Positions 42,190 to 50,150 of a stretch of 58,565 nt of DNA are shown here, piece after piece. Positions within the stretch are counted from its first letter, which is position 1; every line of letters starts with the position of its first letter. Location: the NCBI GenBank assembly GCA_900540455.1, contig UQGD01000012.1, forward strand, positions 1-58,565, written 5' to 3'. This DNA is from an uncultured Faecalibacterium sp. GTDB lineage: Bacteria; Bacillota; Clostridia; Oscillospirales; Ruminococcaceae. The notes under the pieces were generated by a model. It ran no database searches, was not told the DNA's origin, and was given only the letters and a program-made list of their open reading frames with translations. A program made the translations under genes and the position numbers.

Positions 42190-42956
42190 TACACTTTCCT
42201 CTTATCAATACCCATTCCAGTGCCCTTTACCCACGCCCAGCAGCCAAGTTCGTACAGGCTACGAACCACATTGTGACCCTCGATTTCATGGTATAGCTGC
42301 CAATGGTACTTTGCCTGTTTCAACTTGTTACTGGACACCGATCCAGCACGGCCCATCCGATATGTACCCAAGACTTCTTCCATGCCATAGCAGTAATCCG
42401 TTTTCTTCAGGATCTTCAGCCACAGAGCAAAGTCATTGCGCTTCTTAATCGGCGGCACTTCAAACTTTCCCAGTGCCTCCTGATCGTACATCACCGACAG
42501 GTTGCCGATTGGATTGGAAAGACGAATCATTTTCTTGTAGTCAGTTTTCTTCGGAGGAATGAATACCGTGTGCAGGTCGTTTCCTTCCTCGTCCATCCAG
42601 CCATAGCCGGTCGCACTAAACTTTGCGCCAGTCCGCTCCATAAAGGCGATCTGCTTTTCCAGTTTATCCGGCATCCACAAGTCATCGCTATCCAGAAATG
42701 CGATATACTTGCCAGTCGCCCGCTTCATAGCCTCCGTCCGGGCAACCGCTGGTCCCCCATTCTGCGGAAGAACATAGTAGTGGATATTGGGATACTTCTC
42801 CAAGTACGGCTTCAACACTTCGGCAGTGTTATCCGTGCTGCAGTCGTCCACAATCTGAACCTCCCAGTCTGTAACCGTCTGGGCAATCACAGAATCAAGC
42901 GATTGCAAAATGAACTTGCCGCAGTTGTAAGTCGGCATAATCACACTAACTAGCAT
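42189..42956 (-). CDS. Glycosyltransferase family 2
   Basis: A 255-residue GT-A enzyme with the start VSVIMPTYNCGKFILQSLDS, the first Asp in QIVDDCSTDNTAEVL, the DXD-like AFLDSDDLWMPDKLEKQI and the later block KKRNDFALWLKILKKTDYCY. It resembles the CapM/WfgD-like short GT2 enzymes of capsule loci. It is the first transferase gene after the 810-base non-coding stretch and shares one base with the acetyltransferase downstream. Confidence 0.92.
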   Translation of the reverse strand: MLVSVIMPTYNCGKFILQSLDSVIAQTVTDWEVQIVDDCSTDNTAEVLKPYLEKYPNIHYYVLPQNGGPAVARTEAMKRATGKYIAFLDSDDLWMPDKLEKQIAFMERTGAKFSATGYGWMDEEGNDLHTVFIPPKKTDYKKMIRLSNPIGNLSVMYDQEALGKFEVPPIKKRNDFALWLKILKKTDYCYGMEEVLGTYRMGRAGSVSSNKLKQAKYHWQLYHEIEGHNVVRSLYELGCWAWVKGTGMGIDKRKV

Positions 42957-43766
42957 TCAATCGTTCCTCTCTCCGCATATCAAAGATTACAGCCCAGACT
43001 CATTCTCCAAGAGTCTGAGCCGTTTATTCCTTATAAAGCTCTACTAATCGTCCTCAGCAGTGTAAGTCACACTGCCGCTATGCCTTGTACCGCTACAATA
43101 AGCGTTGCTACGTTACGGTAGCTCCCATCTTTAGCCCTGATAGCACCAACACTCGTTACAATAGCCGTTGTCTTTAGTCCTGATGACACTATCACACGCT
43201 ACGGTAGCCGCTGTCTTTAGTCCTGACAGCACCAACGCTCGTTACGGTAGCTCCTGTCTTTAGTCCTGATGACACCAACACTCGCTACGGTAGCTCATGT
43301 GTTTATTCCAGACTTCACTCATCCACGCCATCGTAGCTTCCTTGTTTATGCCGGATTACCCCAGACGAATGAGCATCTCTGCGACCATGAGATTCTCACA
43401 TCCGACTTGTTATCTCCAAGACCAGGATGAAATCGCAGATGAGGTTATCATTGCTCCGTCTCGAAACCACTGTGTAAATATCAGCACATCTCATCACGGT
43501 GCAATCAGACATAAACCCACGAGCTACCGTCGCATCCATAAAAGTGCTTTTTCAGGGCATAAACGCCTCAATTCACACTCGTTTTACCCTTGCTCACGCC
43601 CGCGCTCTCAGCATTTTGCACTATCACGAGTGCTACATCTCCCCTATGCAGGGCAATTTGCCAACTTTCCAGCTTAACGCTACTGTATGAGCTGCATTTA
43701 TACCCGATTCCACTCTGGAATTTCTTCCAATTTTTAGCAGTTCAAAATGTACAAAAGCGTCGTTAT
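42957..43766. other. Long non-coding gap inside the capsule operon
   Basis: The 810 bases between the initiating transferase gene and the GT2 gene hold no protein I can support on either strand, although neighbours in the operon overlap or abut. The stretch contains 43-base tandem repeats (43112-43300) and further scattered copies of GAGCTACCGT-like words (for example near 43517). It could be a transcribed leader controlling the distal operon or a recombination scar. Confidence 0.5.
43112..43300. repeat. 43-base imperfect tandem repeats, about 4.4 copies
   Basis: Copies begin at 43112, 43155, 43198, 43241 and 43284 (partial) with the same start G(T/C)TAC(G/A)(G/A)TAG and the same inner word CTTTAG(T/C)CCTGA. 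The period is exactly 43 in all four steps. Since 43 is not a multiple of three and several stops occur, the array is not protein-coding. There are no variable spacers, so it is not a CRISPR array. Confidence 0.85.
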
Positions 43767-45125
43767 TTAGTGGTTTTCTCCACTCATTGCAGTGGTTTGG
43801 CCCTCAGAAACTCCCTCGGTGCTCTCCGGCATAAACAGGATCTTCACAGTAGCCATCATGATCTTCAGATCCTCGATCAAGCTCGGGTGCGCAATGTACA
43901 TCAGGTCCATTTGCAGCTTATCATACGGAGTTGTGTTGTATTTTCCGTACACCTGCGCATAACCGGTCAAGCCAGCCTTTGCCTGAAGGCGCAGGGAAAA
44001 CTCAGGCATCTCCTCGCAGTACTGGGCCGCGATCTCCGGACGTTCCGGCCGGGGACCAACAATGGACAAATCACCACGCAGAATATTCAGCAGCTGCGGC
44101 AGCTCATCCAAACGGCAGGCACGAATGATATGGCCCACCTTTGTAATGCGGTCATCCTTATCACCCGTAGACAAACGAGCCACGCCATCCTTTTCAGCAT
44201 CCACCCGCATAGAGCGGAACTTCAGGATCTCAAACCGCTTGCCATCTTTCGTCAAGCGAACCTGCTTATAGAAAGCCGGACCGCCGTCCGACTTGACTGC
44301 AAGGGCAGTAATCAAAAAGACCGGGCTCAAGACGATCAATGCCGCCAGCGAAATAACAATATCCATCGCACGCTTAATAAACAGGTACTCTGGATTGGCC
44401 ATGTAGCGCCCTACCCGCAGCATCGGCAGGTGGAACATATGCATCGGCCGTGCACCGCTCATAAGAACATCACCGACCCGGGGGATCACAAACATATCGA
44501 TGTCTTTTGCTACACAATACTTCAGGATGATATTCCGCTCATGGCTATGGACACCGCTGACAAAGACCGTTTCCACCCCATCCAGGACACTCAGGTCTGC
44601 AATACATTCATCTGCATGAAGTGTGATCTGAACATCGTACTTTTTATCCAGCCCATACTCGCTGATGAGCTTTTCCATTCCCTGGCGTACATCATAAACG
44701 ATTGCCGTTTTCTGCGGCGGGAATGCCATGTAATACCCTTTATTTGCAAGCATTGCCCAAACCGTTGCCATAATAAGCTGTCCTGCAATCGCAGCAATTC
44801 CCGGCCAAAGGTTGCACGCCTTTCCGGACATAAGGCAGATCACAATGTACATGATCCCGTCGGTTGCCATAGCGCCAAGGATCTGTCCATAGACCATCTC
44901 TGACACTCTCTGATTGGACATTGAAAATGCATCATAGATGCGACCGATCATAATGTACAAAATAAAAAACAGGACTAGGAGAGCTGCATCATCTTTCCAG
45001 CCGCCCCTTGTATATACATGTTCTGAATAGTACAAAAACCAGCAAGCCGCAAAGGGCAGCTCAATCATTAAAACATCCAGAACTTTTACGACCCGTAACA
45101 TTACATCATGCTGAAACTTCGACAT
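43767..45125 (-). CDS. Initiating sugar-phosphate transferase (WbaP/EpsL-like polyprenyl glycosylphosphotransferase)
   Basis: A 452-residue membrane enzyme. Four to five N-terminal helices (to about 130) and a CoA-binding-like middle domain are followed by a final helix (AMDIVISLAALIVLSPVFLI). The cytoplasmic catalytic domain has KFRSMRVDAEKDG, the Asp/Glu pair in RLDELPQLLNILRGDLSIVG, GPRPERPE and KAGLTGYAQVYGKYNT. It transfers a hexose or HexNAc phosphate to undecaprenyl phosphate and so starts repeat-unit synthesis. As first gene of the minus-strand operon it follows the promoter near 45.3 kb. The sugar donor is not readable from sequence. Confidence 0.92.
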   Translation of the reverse strand: MSKFQHDVMLRVVKVLDVLMIELPFAACWFLYYSEHVYTRGGWKDDAALLVLFFILYIMIGRIYDAFSMSNQRVSEMVYGQILGAMATDGIMYIVICLMSGKACNLWPGIAAIAGQLIMATVWAMLANKGYYMAFPPQKTAIVYDVRQGMEKLISEYGLDKKYDVQITLHADECIADLSVLDGVETVFVSGVHSHERNIILKYCVAKDIDMFVIPRVGDVLMSGARPMHMFHLPMLRVGRYMANPEYLFIKRAMDIVISLAALIVLSPVFLITALAVKSDGGPAFYKQVRLTKDGKRFEILKFRSMRVDAEKDGVARLSTGDKDDRITKVGHIIRACRLDELPQLLNILRGDLSIVGPRPERPEIAAQYCEEMPEFSLRLQAKAGLTGYAQVYGKYNTTPYDKLQMDLMYIAHPSLIEDLKIMMATVKILFMPESTEGVSEGQTTAMSGENH

Positions 45126-45283
45126 AATTCCGCAAATACTCCTTTAATCGTCCCTTTTCCCGCTTAACTTTCCAAATCCACTTCAAAACCGCTTTTTAGA
45201 TGAATCCGTTTTCAGGCCGACGCCTCCTTCTTGGTCAAATTTCAGCTTCCATTTATTGCACCAAAAACATTCAAACCGATGCG

Positions 45284-45312
45284 ATTCTGTTTACAGCCCT
45301 CGTCCTTGTCAA
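45284..45312 (-). promoter_or_regulatory. Probable promoter of the capsule operon
   Basis: On the minus strand TTGACA (45307-45312) is followed after 17 bases by CAGAAT (45284-45289, four of six consensus positions). It lies about 160 bases before the initiating transferase, leaving a leader of about 150 bases with no evident hairpin terminator. The bases from 45126 to 45463 otherwise hold no gene. Confidence 0.6.
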
Positions 45313-45463
45313 GACTGCGAGAACATCAAAAAGATGCCAGTTTTTCTGTTTTTGTGCAGGTGAAATCCCCCGAGCAGTAGCCTTACCCAGGGTCATGATA
45401 TCAAATCATGTTGATGCCGTCCTCTACACCACTATAAAACAACATTTTATTTATAACAAGCCG

Positions 45464-45739
45464 TCAAGATTTCATTTTGACCACAGCGCAGAACGCCCCT
45501 TCTTTCTGGAGTTTTGAAGATGCTTCATCCAAATCAAATGCTACTAACTTTTTATATATTTTACCATACTTATCTTGTTTTAACAAGACGATTTGTCGAT
45601 AAGTTGCGCTTGATGTCGTTGAAAAAGTGACATCCAAGATTGTATTTTTTTGATATGTTTGCCAAAATCCCCAAACTGCAAAACTCTCATCCAAATTTCC
45701 ACATAAAGGATATCTTCTCACCACTATAATTTTCTTCAA
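45464..45739 (-). CDS. Small hypothetical protein upstream of the capsule promoter (doubtful)
   Basis: An open frame of 91 codons from a TTG, with LLKQDKYGKIYKKLVAFDLD as its most structured stretch. No ribosome binding site is visible before the TTG and no family is recognised. It lies upstream of the capsule operon promoter on the same strand and is AT-rich. Listed because nothing else explains the stretch; it may be a chance frame or the end of a decayed gene. Confidence 0.25.
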   Translation of the reverse strand: MKKIIVVRRYPLCGNLDESFAVWGFWQTYQKNTILDVTFSTTSSATYRQIVLLKQDKYGKIYKKLVAFDLDEASSKLQKEGAFCAVVKMKS

Positions 45740-45861
45740 AAACCGCTTCGTCTCATACAGTATCTTCCTCTTTTCCAGTCAAACGACTTCCGCCTCATTA
45801 AAGTATTACCCCCGCTCCTCTTTTGCTTGCTCAGACCCACCTAAAAAATCCCATTCGATGC

Positions 45862-45890
45862 TTGTAGCCCGCCAGAGATTCTGTTACACT
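45862..45890 (+). promoter_or_regulatory. Promoter of the glycerate kinase gene
   Basis: TTGTAG (45862-45867) and TACACT (45885-45890) with a 17-base spacer, about 60 bases before the ATG. RBS AAGGAG precedes the start codon. Confidence 0.6.
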
Positions 45891-45954
45891 GGACCTTGAG
45901 AAGGACAAAATCATTCATTTTCAATCGCCTACTGCATGGCAGCTAAGGAGTTTT

Positions 45955-47190
45955 ATGCTGAACCAGTCACTGCGAGAAGATGCCGATCAGATCATCCGGG
46001 CCAGTCTGAATGCGGTTTTGCCGGATGAAGCCGTTGTTCGCGCCTTACAGAACTTCCGTCCAGGCTCTGGAAAAATCCTATTAGTGGCTGCGGGCAAGGC
46101 AGCCTGGCAGATGGCTGCCGCCGCTGTAAATGTCTTGGGTCATGTGGATGGCGGGATAGTCGTGACCAAATATGACCATATAAAAGGACTTATTCCCGGC
46201 GTCAGCTGCTATGAAGCGGGACACCCCGTACCGGATGATTCTGGTTTTTCAGCTACGCAAAAGGCCATCGAGTTGGTACAAAACCTTTGCCCGGAAGACA
46301 CTGTGCTTTTTCTGCTGTCCGGAGGCGGCAGTGCTTTATTTGAAAAGCCACTGCTCCCCGCCGAAGAATTGCAGGAGATCACCCATCAGCTTCTTGCCAG
46401 TGGTGCTGACATTGTAGAGATCAACACGATCCGCAAGCGACTGTCCGCCGTCAAGGGCGGCCGATTCGCCCAGCTCTGCTCCCCCGCACAGGTATTCAAC
46501 ATCGTACTGAGCGACATTCTCGGAGATCCTTTGGACATGATCGCCAGCGGTCCGACTGTCCCAGACTCATCCACCTGCACCCAGGCACTTGCGATCGCAG
46601 AAAAATATCACTTATCTCTATCTGCACAGGCACAGCATCTTCTCCAAGTAGAAACACCTAAACAGTTGAAGAATATCACAACTCAGATCACCGGAAGTGT
46701 CCGTGAGCTCTGTGCCGCCGCTGCATCTGAGTGTCGTACCTTAGGGTATACGCCTGTTCTTTTAACCGACCAGCTCTGCTGTGAAGCACGGGAAGCAGGC
46801 AGCTTCCTTGCCAGCATCCTGCATACCCATGCGCAGGGGAAAAAGCCGCTTGCTTTCATCGCCGGCGGCGAAACCATCGTCCATTTGACAGGCAAAGGGC
46901 TGGGCGGCCGAAACCAGGAGTTGGCTCTGGCTGCAGCTCCTGGAATTGCAGGGTTGAACGCCTGCATTTTTTCCATCGGAAGCGATGGTACCGACGGCCC
47001 CACAGACGCAGCCGGAGGATATGTGGATGGGCAAACAGCCGCTGCTCTCCAGCACCAGTCGGTCCGCATCTTTGATGCACTGCAAAACAACGATGCCTAT
47101 CACGCATTACAAGCTGTGGATGGGCTTATTTTCACCGGCCCCACCGGAACAAACGTGAACGACGTTGCTGTCGCATTGCTCCGCAGCTAA
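45955..47190 (+). CDS. Glycerate 2-kinase (GckA/MOFRL family)
   Basis: A 411-residue cytoplasmic kinase of the DUF4147/MOFRL type that phosphorylates D-glycerate to 2-phosphoglycerate. Seen: VAAGKAAWQMAAAA, the nucleotide-binding LFLLSGGGSALFEKP, NTIRKRLSAVKGGRFAQL, and the C-terminal MOFRL part with GLGGRNQELALAAAPGI and GPTGTNVNDVAV. Length and key regions are normal. It is monocistronic, with its own promoter and terminator, and stands between the capsule locus and the ICE regulatory module. No other glycerate-metabolism gene is nearby. Confidence 0.92.
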   Translation: MLNQSLREDADQIIRASLNAVLPDEAVVRALQNFRPGSGKILLVAAGKAAWQMAAAAVNVLGHVDGGIVVTKYDHIKGLIPGVSCYEAGHPVPDDSGFSATQKAIELVQNLCPEDTVLFLLSGGGSALFEKPLLPAEELQEITHQLLASGADIVEINTIRKRLSAVKGGRFAQLCSPAQVFNIVLSDILGDPLDMIASGPTVPDSSTCTQALAIAEKYHLSLSAQAQHLLQVETPKQLKNITTQITGSVRELCAAAASECRTLGYTPVLLTDQLCCEAREAGSFLASILHTHAQGKKPLAFIAGGETIVHLTGKGLGGRNQELALAAAPGIAGLNACIFSIGSDGTDGPTDAAGGYVDGQTAAALQHQSVRIFDALQNNDAYHALQAVDGLIFTGPTGTNVNDVAVALLRS

Positions 47191-47218
47191 TAGATCCCTG
47201 CGTTTTCTCTCTGTAAAT

Positions 47219-47279
47219 AAAAGCAAAACCGCTCTGTACTCCTTTTATAAAAGAAGCGCAGGACGGTTTTGCTTTTTTG
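47219..47279 (+). terminator. Rho-independent terminator of the glycerate kinase gene
   Basis: AAAAGCAAAACCG and CGGTTTTGCTTTTTT form the outer stem, with a longer inner loop (CTCTGTACTCC...GCGCAGGA) that can pair partly. It begins about 30 bases after the stop. The bases from 47280 to 47675 hold no gene I can support. Confidence 0.85.
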
Positions 47280-47675
47280 TATTTCAAACGATCAGTGGTT
47301 ACGGCTTTGATAACTGCGCCGCATCATCTTAACCTTCACACTGCCATCCCCAGAGTGATATTGTCCCCATCCTGCCATCTTGCGGAAATACAAGCAATCT
47401 TCCATCGCCCAAATTTACTACAACTTTACAAAATAATACTGATTTTCAAACTGAGCCTTATATATTTTACCATGCTTTCTTTCATTTGAAAACAAAAAAT
47501 CAGTCAAAATTCCATTTTCGTCCAAATGGAGATTTTTCCCGGTATAACCTTGGAAAAAATGCGCATTTACAAAGAAAACAGTAAATGATAGTATTAACTC
47601 CATCAATAAAATCATCCAATTTTTATTGAGCACAGACGCGACGATACATAAAAGGTAGAAAAGGGAGGTTCCGTA

Positions 47676-47846
47676 ATGAGCAATCGTAGGGTCGATAGTA
47701 AAAATCCTTGTATCGCCAAAGATGACAAGGTAGTCATCCAGCTGATTCGTGAGATCACCGATCACGGTGACAATGTGGAGATCAAACGTCAACAAGACGG
47801 GACTCTAAAAATCTATGCTGTCAGAAAAAGTGTCGTGTACAAATAA
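47676..47846 (+). CDS. Small conserved ICE protein (56 residues)
   Basis: ATG at 47676 behind AAGGGAGG (47661-47668, 7-base spacing); the stop TAA is at 47844-47846. The protein is basic and starts MSNRRVDSKNPCIAKDDKVV, with a later VEIKRQQDGTLKIYAVRKS. It has the look of small proteins found next to recombination modules in clostridial ICEs; no function is known to me. A strong terminator follows 43 bases after the stop. Real translation is supported by the ribosome binding site and terminator framing. Confidence 0.7.
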   Translation: MSNRRVDSKNPCIAKDDKVVIQLIREITDHGDNVEIKRQQDGTLKIYAVRKSVVYK

Positions 47847-47888
47847 ATAAGGAAAGCCGGGCAATCGGGTTCGGCTAAAAGCCAATCG

Positions 47889-47936
47889 GGGCTGTCTGCT
47901 GCGTGTAAAAGCGTAGCAGACAGCCCTTTTTGTTTT
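47889..47936 (+). terminator. Rho-independent terminator after the 56-residue gene
   Basis: GGGCTGTCTGCT and AGCAGACAGCCC form a 12-bp stem around GCGTGTAAAAGCGT (with an inner GCGT/GCGT-type closure), followed by TTTTTGTTTT. Confidence 0.92.
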
Positions 47937-48124
47937 GATAGAACAAGCTATAAACTCTCCCACACACAGCAACTTTACAAGTAAATAAAACCATGCGCTC
48001 CATTCTAGAAAAGAGCAAAGGTGTGGCTTTCAAGTTTTGAAAAGCCGGTCCTTCCCATTAAGCACCACTCTTTTTCTTGAAATGCAGGGCGTATTTTCGC
48101 TGCAACCGTACAGGTTCATTTACA

Positions 48125-48161
48125 GGGTCGGTGTTTCTTTACACCGGCCTTTCCTTTTTTG
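48125..48161 (+). terminator. Rho-independent terminator in the leader before the sigma-like gene
   Basis: GGTCGGTGT and ACACCGGCC pair around TTCTTT and are followed by TTTCCTTTTTT. No gene ends here. Upstream lie further hairpins (GGCTTT/AAAGCC near 48027-48049, AACC-GTACA-GGTT near 48103-48116). The stretch 47940-48161 may therefore be a short RNA or an attenuated leader of the downstream gene. Confidence 0.75.
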
Positions 48162-48255
48162 CCCCCTTTGTCCTTTTCTGTGAGCGCAGGAAAGGACAAC
48201 CTGTGCGGACCTTACTTATTAGATGGTCTCCTCAAGCTGCTAAATACCCGTAAAG

Positions 48256-48297
48256 CTCCAAATTCTCAACTTTTCACAAAAAACGAGAATTTGGAGG
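48256..48297 (+). promoter_or_regulatory. Hairpin burying the ribosome binding site of the sigma-like gene
   Basis: CTCCAAATTCTC (48256-48267) and GAGAATTTGGAG (48285-48296) form a perfect 12-bp stem with a 17-base loop. The Shine-Dalgarno GGAGG (48293-48297) is within the 3' arm, and the ATG follows at 48303. The stem would block translation unless opened or prevented by upstream pairing, so translation of the regulator is probably controlled. Confidence 0.75.
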
Positions 48298-48302
48298 TCA
48301 CA

Positions 48303-48794
48303 ATGGGATTTTATTATGCTACGGAAAAGAAAAACTTTGAGCTCCAGTGGAAATCTCTCCGCAAGCATTACGAGGCTTCTGGTATGAGCCAGGAAGCCAT
48401 CCAGGCGATGTATGAGTATGACCGGTCTGTTTTTAACGGAGAACGTGCCTATTTGAATCATACACAGGATATCGCCATGCCTTCCTTTGATAACACCGCC
48501 GAGTCCTATTCCCCGCTTCTCAAGAAGTATCAGGACTCCATTTCTGTCACGGAAAGCTACCACGAAACCAAAAGCCGTTTTTCCTGGATCGGAAAGATCG
48601 AAAACGAAGAATTGCTATCTGCACTCGAAAATTTATCCGATGCGGACCTGAAACTACTTACGCTATATGTCTATGAAGGCTATACCGTCACTGAAATTTC
48701 TAAAGTTTTAGGGGTCTCACAGCCTACTATCAGCATCAAAATCAAGCGAATCACTAATTTTTTGAAAAAGTTTGATTTCAATGCTATGGATTGA
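48303..48794 (+). CDS. Sigma-70-like regulator of the ICE
   Basis: A 163-residue protein. The N-terminal part (YYATEKKNFELQWKSLRKHY) is typical of ICE-borne sigma-70-family regulators. The C-terminal region 4 helix-turn-helix (LSDADLKLLTLYVYEGYTVT, then EISKVLGVSQPTISIKIKRI) binds -35 elements. There is no clear region 2, as usual for this group, so true sigma activity is uncertain. ATG 48303 is chosen because TTGGAGG lies 5 bases before it, inside the hairpin described separately. It precedes the structured region and recombination genes and may switch them on. Confidence 0.85.
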   Translation: MGFYYATEKKNFELQWKSLRKHYEASGMSQEAIQAMYEYDRSVFNGERAYLNHTQDIAMPSFDNTAESYSPLLKKYQDSISVTESYHETKSRFSWIGKIENEELLSALENLSDADLKLLTLYVYEGYTVTEISKVLGVSQPTISIKIKRITNFLKKFDFNAMD

Positions 48795-48879
48795 CCCTTC
48801 TCGATGCCTACCAAATAAGAGGCAGTTTTCCAAGTGGCACCCACCTCACGGACTGCTGCTCTCTGCAGAACCTTGACAA

Positions 48880-49165
48880 CTGAATAGCTCAATCCTCCGG
48901 TACTTCAAAAAAGGTACTTCTGTAACACGCAGCCCGGCCGCAGAGAAGGCGGGGTGGCTGAAACGCCAATGGTGCGGTGAAAATCCGCCGCCGGATGATT
49001 CCCCACTCCTAGGGAGCCGAGGGCGAATATGGGAGACCTCTATCATAAAATCGCAGACTGTGCTGTTTTTAGGCCGGTCTTGTGAAGGACAGCCCGGCAC
49101 ACAACAGACCCGCCGGGCTGTTTATAGATCGGGAGTGTCCGGTATTTTTATCCCGGACAGCTCCT
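48880..49165 (+). ncRNA. Candidate structured non-coding RNA between sigma-like gene and recombination operon
   Basis: No open frame fits this stretch, but hairpins are dense: TGGC-TGAAAC-GCCA (48955-48968), GCGG-TGAAAAT-CCGC (48974-48988, extended by GGT/GCC), TCCC/GGGA (49000-49015), the 9-bp CAGCCCGGC/GCCGGGCTG (about 49090-49120), and GGAG-T-GTCCGG with CCGGAC-AG-CTCC (49132-49163) followed by TGTACTTTTT. It begins after AACCTTGACAACTGAATAG and ends just before the next gene's ribosome binding site. I cannot match it to a riboswitch class. It could be an ICE-specific regulatory RNA or a long leader ending in an attenuator. Confidence 0.5.
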
Positions 49166-49200
49166 GTACTTTTTACATATCCATTTTTTAGGAGGTCTAT

Positions 49201-49437
49201 ATGAAAAAACAAATCGCTATCCGCCAGTCGGATATTTACAAGGAAATGCAGCTGACCCCGGAGATGCTCCGTTCCATTCGCACCCTTTGCGGCGTCTGCC
49301 TGGAAAACTACATACATTCCAAAGGTTTCCGTGTTCTTTTGGTTCCCCGCGCAGACCGGTGCAAGGATACCTGCACCCTCTGCCAGGTTCGCCGCGGCAA
49401 TGACTATATCGTTATGCCCAAAGAGCCCCCGCTTTAA
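49201..49437 (+). CDS. Small cysteine-containing ICE protein (78 residues)
   Basis: ATG 49201 follows TTAGGAGGTC. The protein starts MKKQIAIRQSDIYKEMQLTP and has a C-terminal CKDTCTLCQVRRGNDY with C-x3-C-x2-C, which may bind metal together with an earlier Cys pair around residues 30-33. I do not recognise the family. It begins the operon that continues with the MazF-like and ParB-like genes. It could be a regulator or an antitoxin-like partner of the MazF-like protein, but no antitoxin family motif is visible. Confidence 0.65.
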   Translation: MKKQIAIRQSDIYKEMQLTPEMLRSIRTLCGVCLENYIHSKGFRVLLVPRADRCKDTCTLCQVRRGNDYIVMPKEPPL

Positions 49438-49475
49438 GTTTCTATCCACCCTGCAAAAAGATGGGAGGTGCACAT

Positions 49476-50150
49476 TTGAAACGAGACTGGAAATTTCTCC
49501 GGGGAGATCTTTACTTTATAAAGTTTGAACAAGGAACTGGTTCCGAACAGAAAGGAAACCGCCCCGCAGTCGTGTTGCAAAACGACGTAGGGAACCTTTG
49601 CTCCCCCACCCTGATCATTGCTACTCTGACCAGCAGGACTCACAAAAAGAGGACGCTCCCCACCCACTGTCTGTTAGACACCCCTGGACTGACAAAGCCT
49701 TCTATCTTTCAGGCAGAACAGATCTTCACCATCGACAAAAGCCGGGTCCTGCGTTATATAGGGCATCTTTCCCCAGAGGAGATGCGGCAGGTGGACGCAG
49801 CGGTAAAAATCAGTCTAGCCCTGCATCCCATGGGGAGCGTGCAAAAACCGGTCCCCATTCGCCGCTCCACTGCTGCCTATGCGCCACCGGAGGTGGCAGA
49901 GGGAAAGCCGCCGGTCTATCCCTATACGCCCATCTCTTTCTCCTTCAAAAATGCCGAGACTCCGGAGGAGGAAACACTGTACATTGAACTTCAATCCGCT
50001 GTCCATGCCATGATCCAGCGGCTGGAATACAGTTTCACATTCTATCCCAGTCTGTTGACCATTCCCAAGCGCCAGCAGCAGGTAGCGGAGATCTTGGAGC
50101 AGGCCGAAAAATACATCTGGCAGATCAAGGAGGAAATGCGATCCATATGA
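49476..50150 (+). CDS. MazF/PemK-like protein with C-terminal extension
   Basis: A protein of about 224 residues. The first 110 residues are a MazF/PemK-type toxin fold: RGDLYFIKFEQGTGSEQKGN, RPAVVLQNDVGN, SPTLIIATLTSR and a later QAEQIFTIDKSRVLRYIGHL. Such proteins are mRNA interferases or, in some cases, DNA-binding regulators. The remaining 110 residues, with a Pro-rich linker and a helical end (QQQVAEILEQAEKYIWQIKE), are absent from ordinary MazF and not recognised. TTG 49476 is chosen as start because GGGAGG (49463-49468) fits it; ATG 49461 would place the ribosome binding site inside the gene. It overlaps the next gene by 4 bases. Confidence 0.82.
   Translation: MKRDWKFLRGDLYFIKFEQGTGSEQKGNRPAVVLQNDVGNLCSPTLIIATLTSRTHKKRTLPTHCLLDTPGLTKPSIFQAEQIFTIDKSRVLRYIGHLSPEEMRQVDAAVKISLALHPMGSVQKPVPIRRSTAAYAPPEVAEGKPPVYPYTPISFSFKNAETPEEETLYIELQSAVHAMIQRLEYSFTFYPSLLTIPKRQQQVAEILEQAEKYIWQIKEEMRSI

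Noticed and set aside
43112..43300. Possible CRISPR array
   Set aside because: Units are contiguous with a constant 43-base period and no variable spacers, and no cas genes are present.
43297..43677. Plus-strand open frame of 126 codons in the non-coding gap
   Set aside because: No ribosome binding site, overlaps the end of the tandem repeats, composition not protein-like and no family recognised.
43590..44903. Plus-strand open frame of 437 codons opposite the initiating sugar transferase
   Set aside because: The minus strand encodes a clear polyprenyl glycosylphosphotransferase with catalytic Asp/Glu; the plus frame shows no family.
47418..47795. Minus-strand open frame with a hydrophobic stretch and GKIYKAQFENQYYF
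   Set aside because: Its first half is antisense to the well-supported 56-residue gene, it has no ribosome binding site, and no family is recognisable. A short remnant at 47418-47600 cannot be excluded.
48970..49020. Cobalamin riboswitch
   Set aside because: GGTGAAAATCCGC resembles part of the B12 riboswitch core, but the conserved GCCACTG B12-box segment is missing and no cobalamin gene follows.
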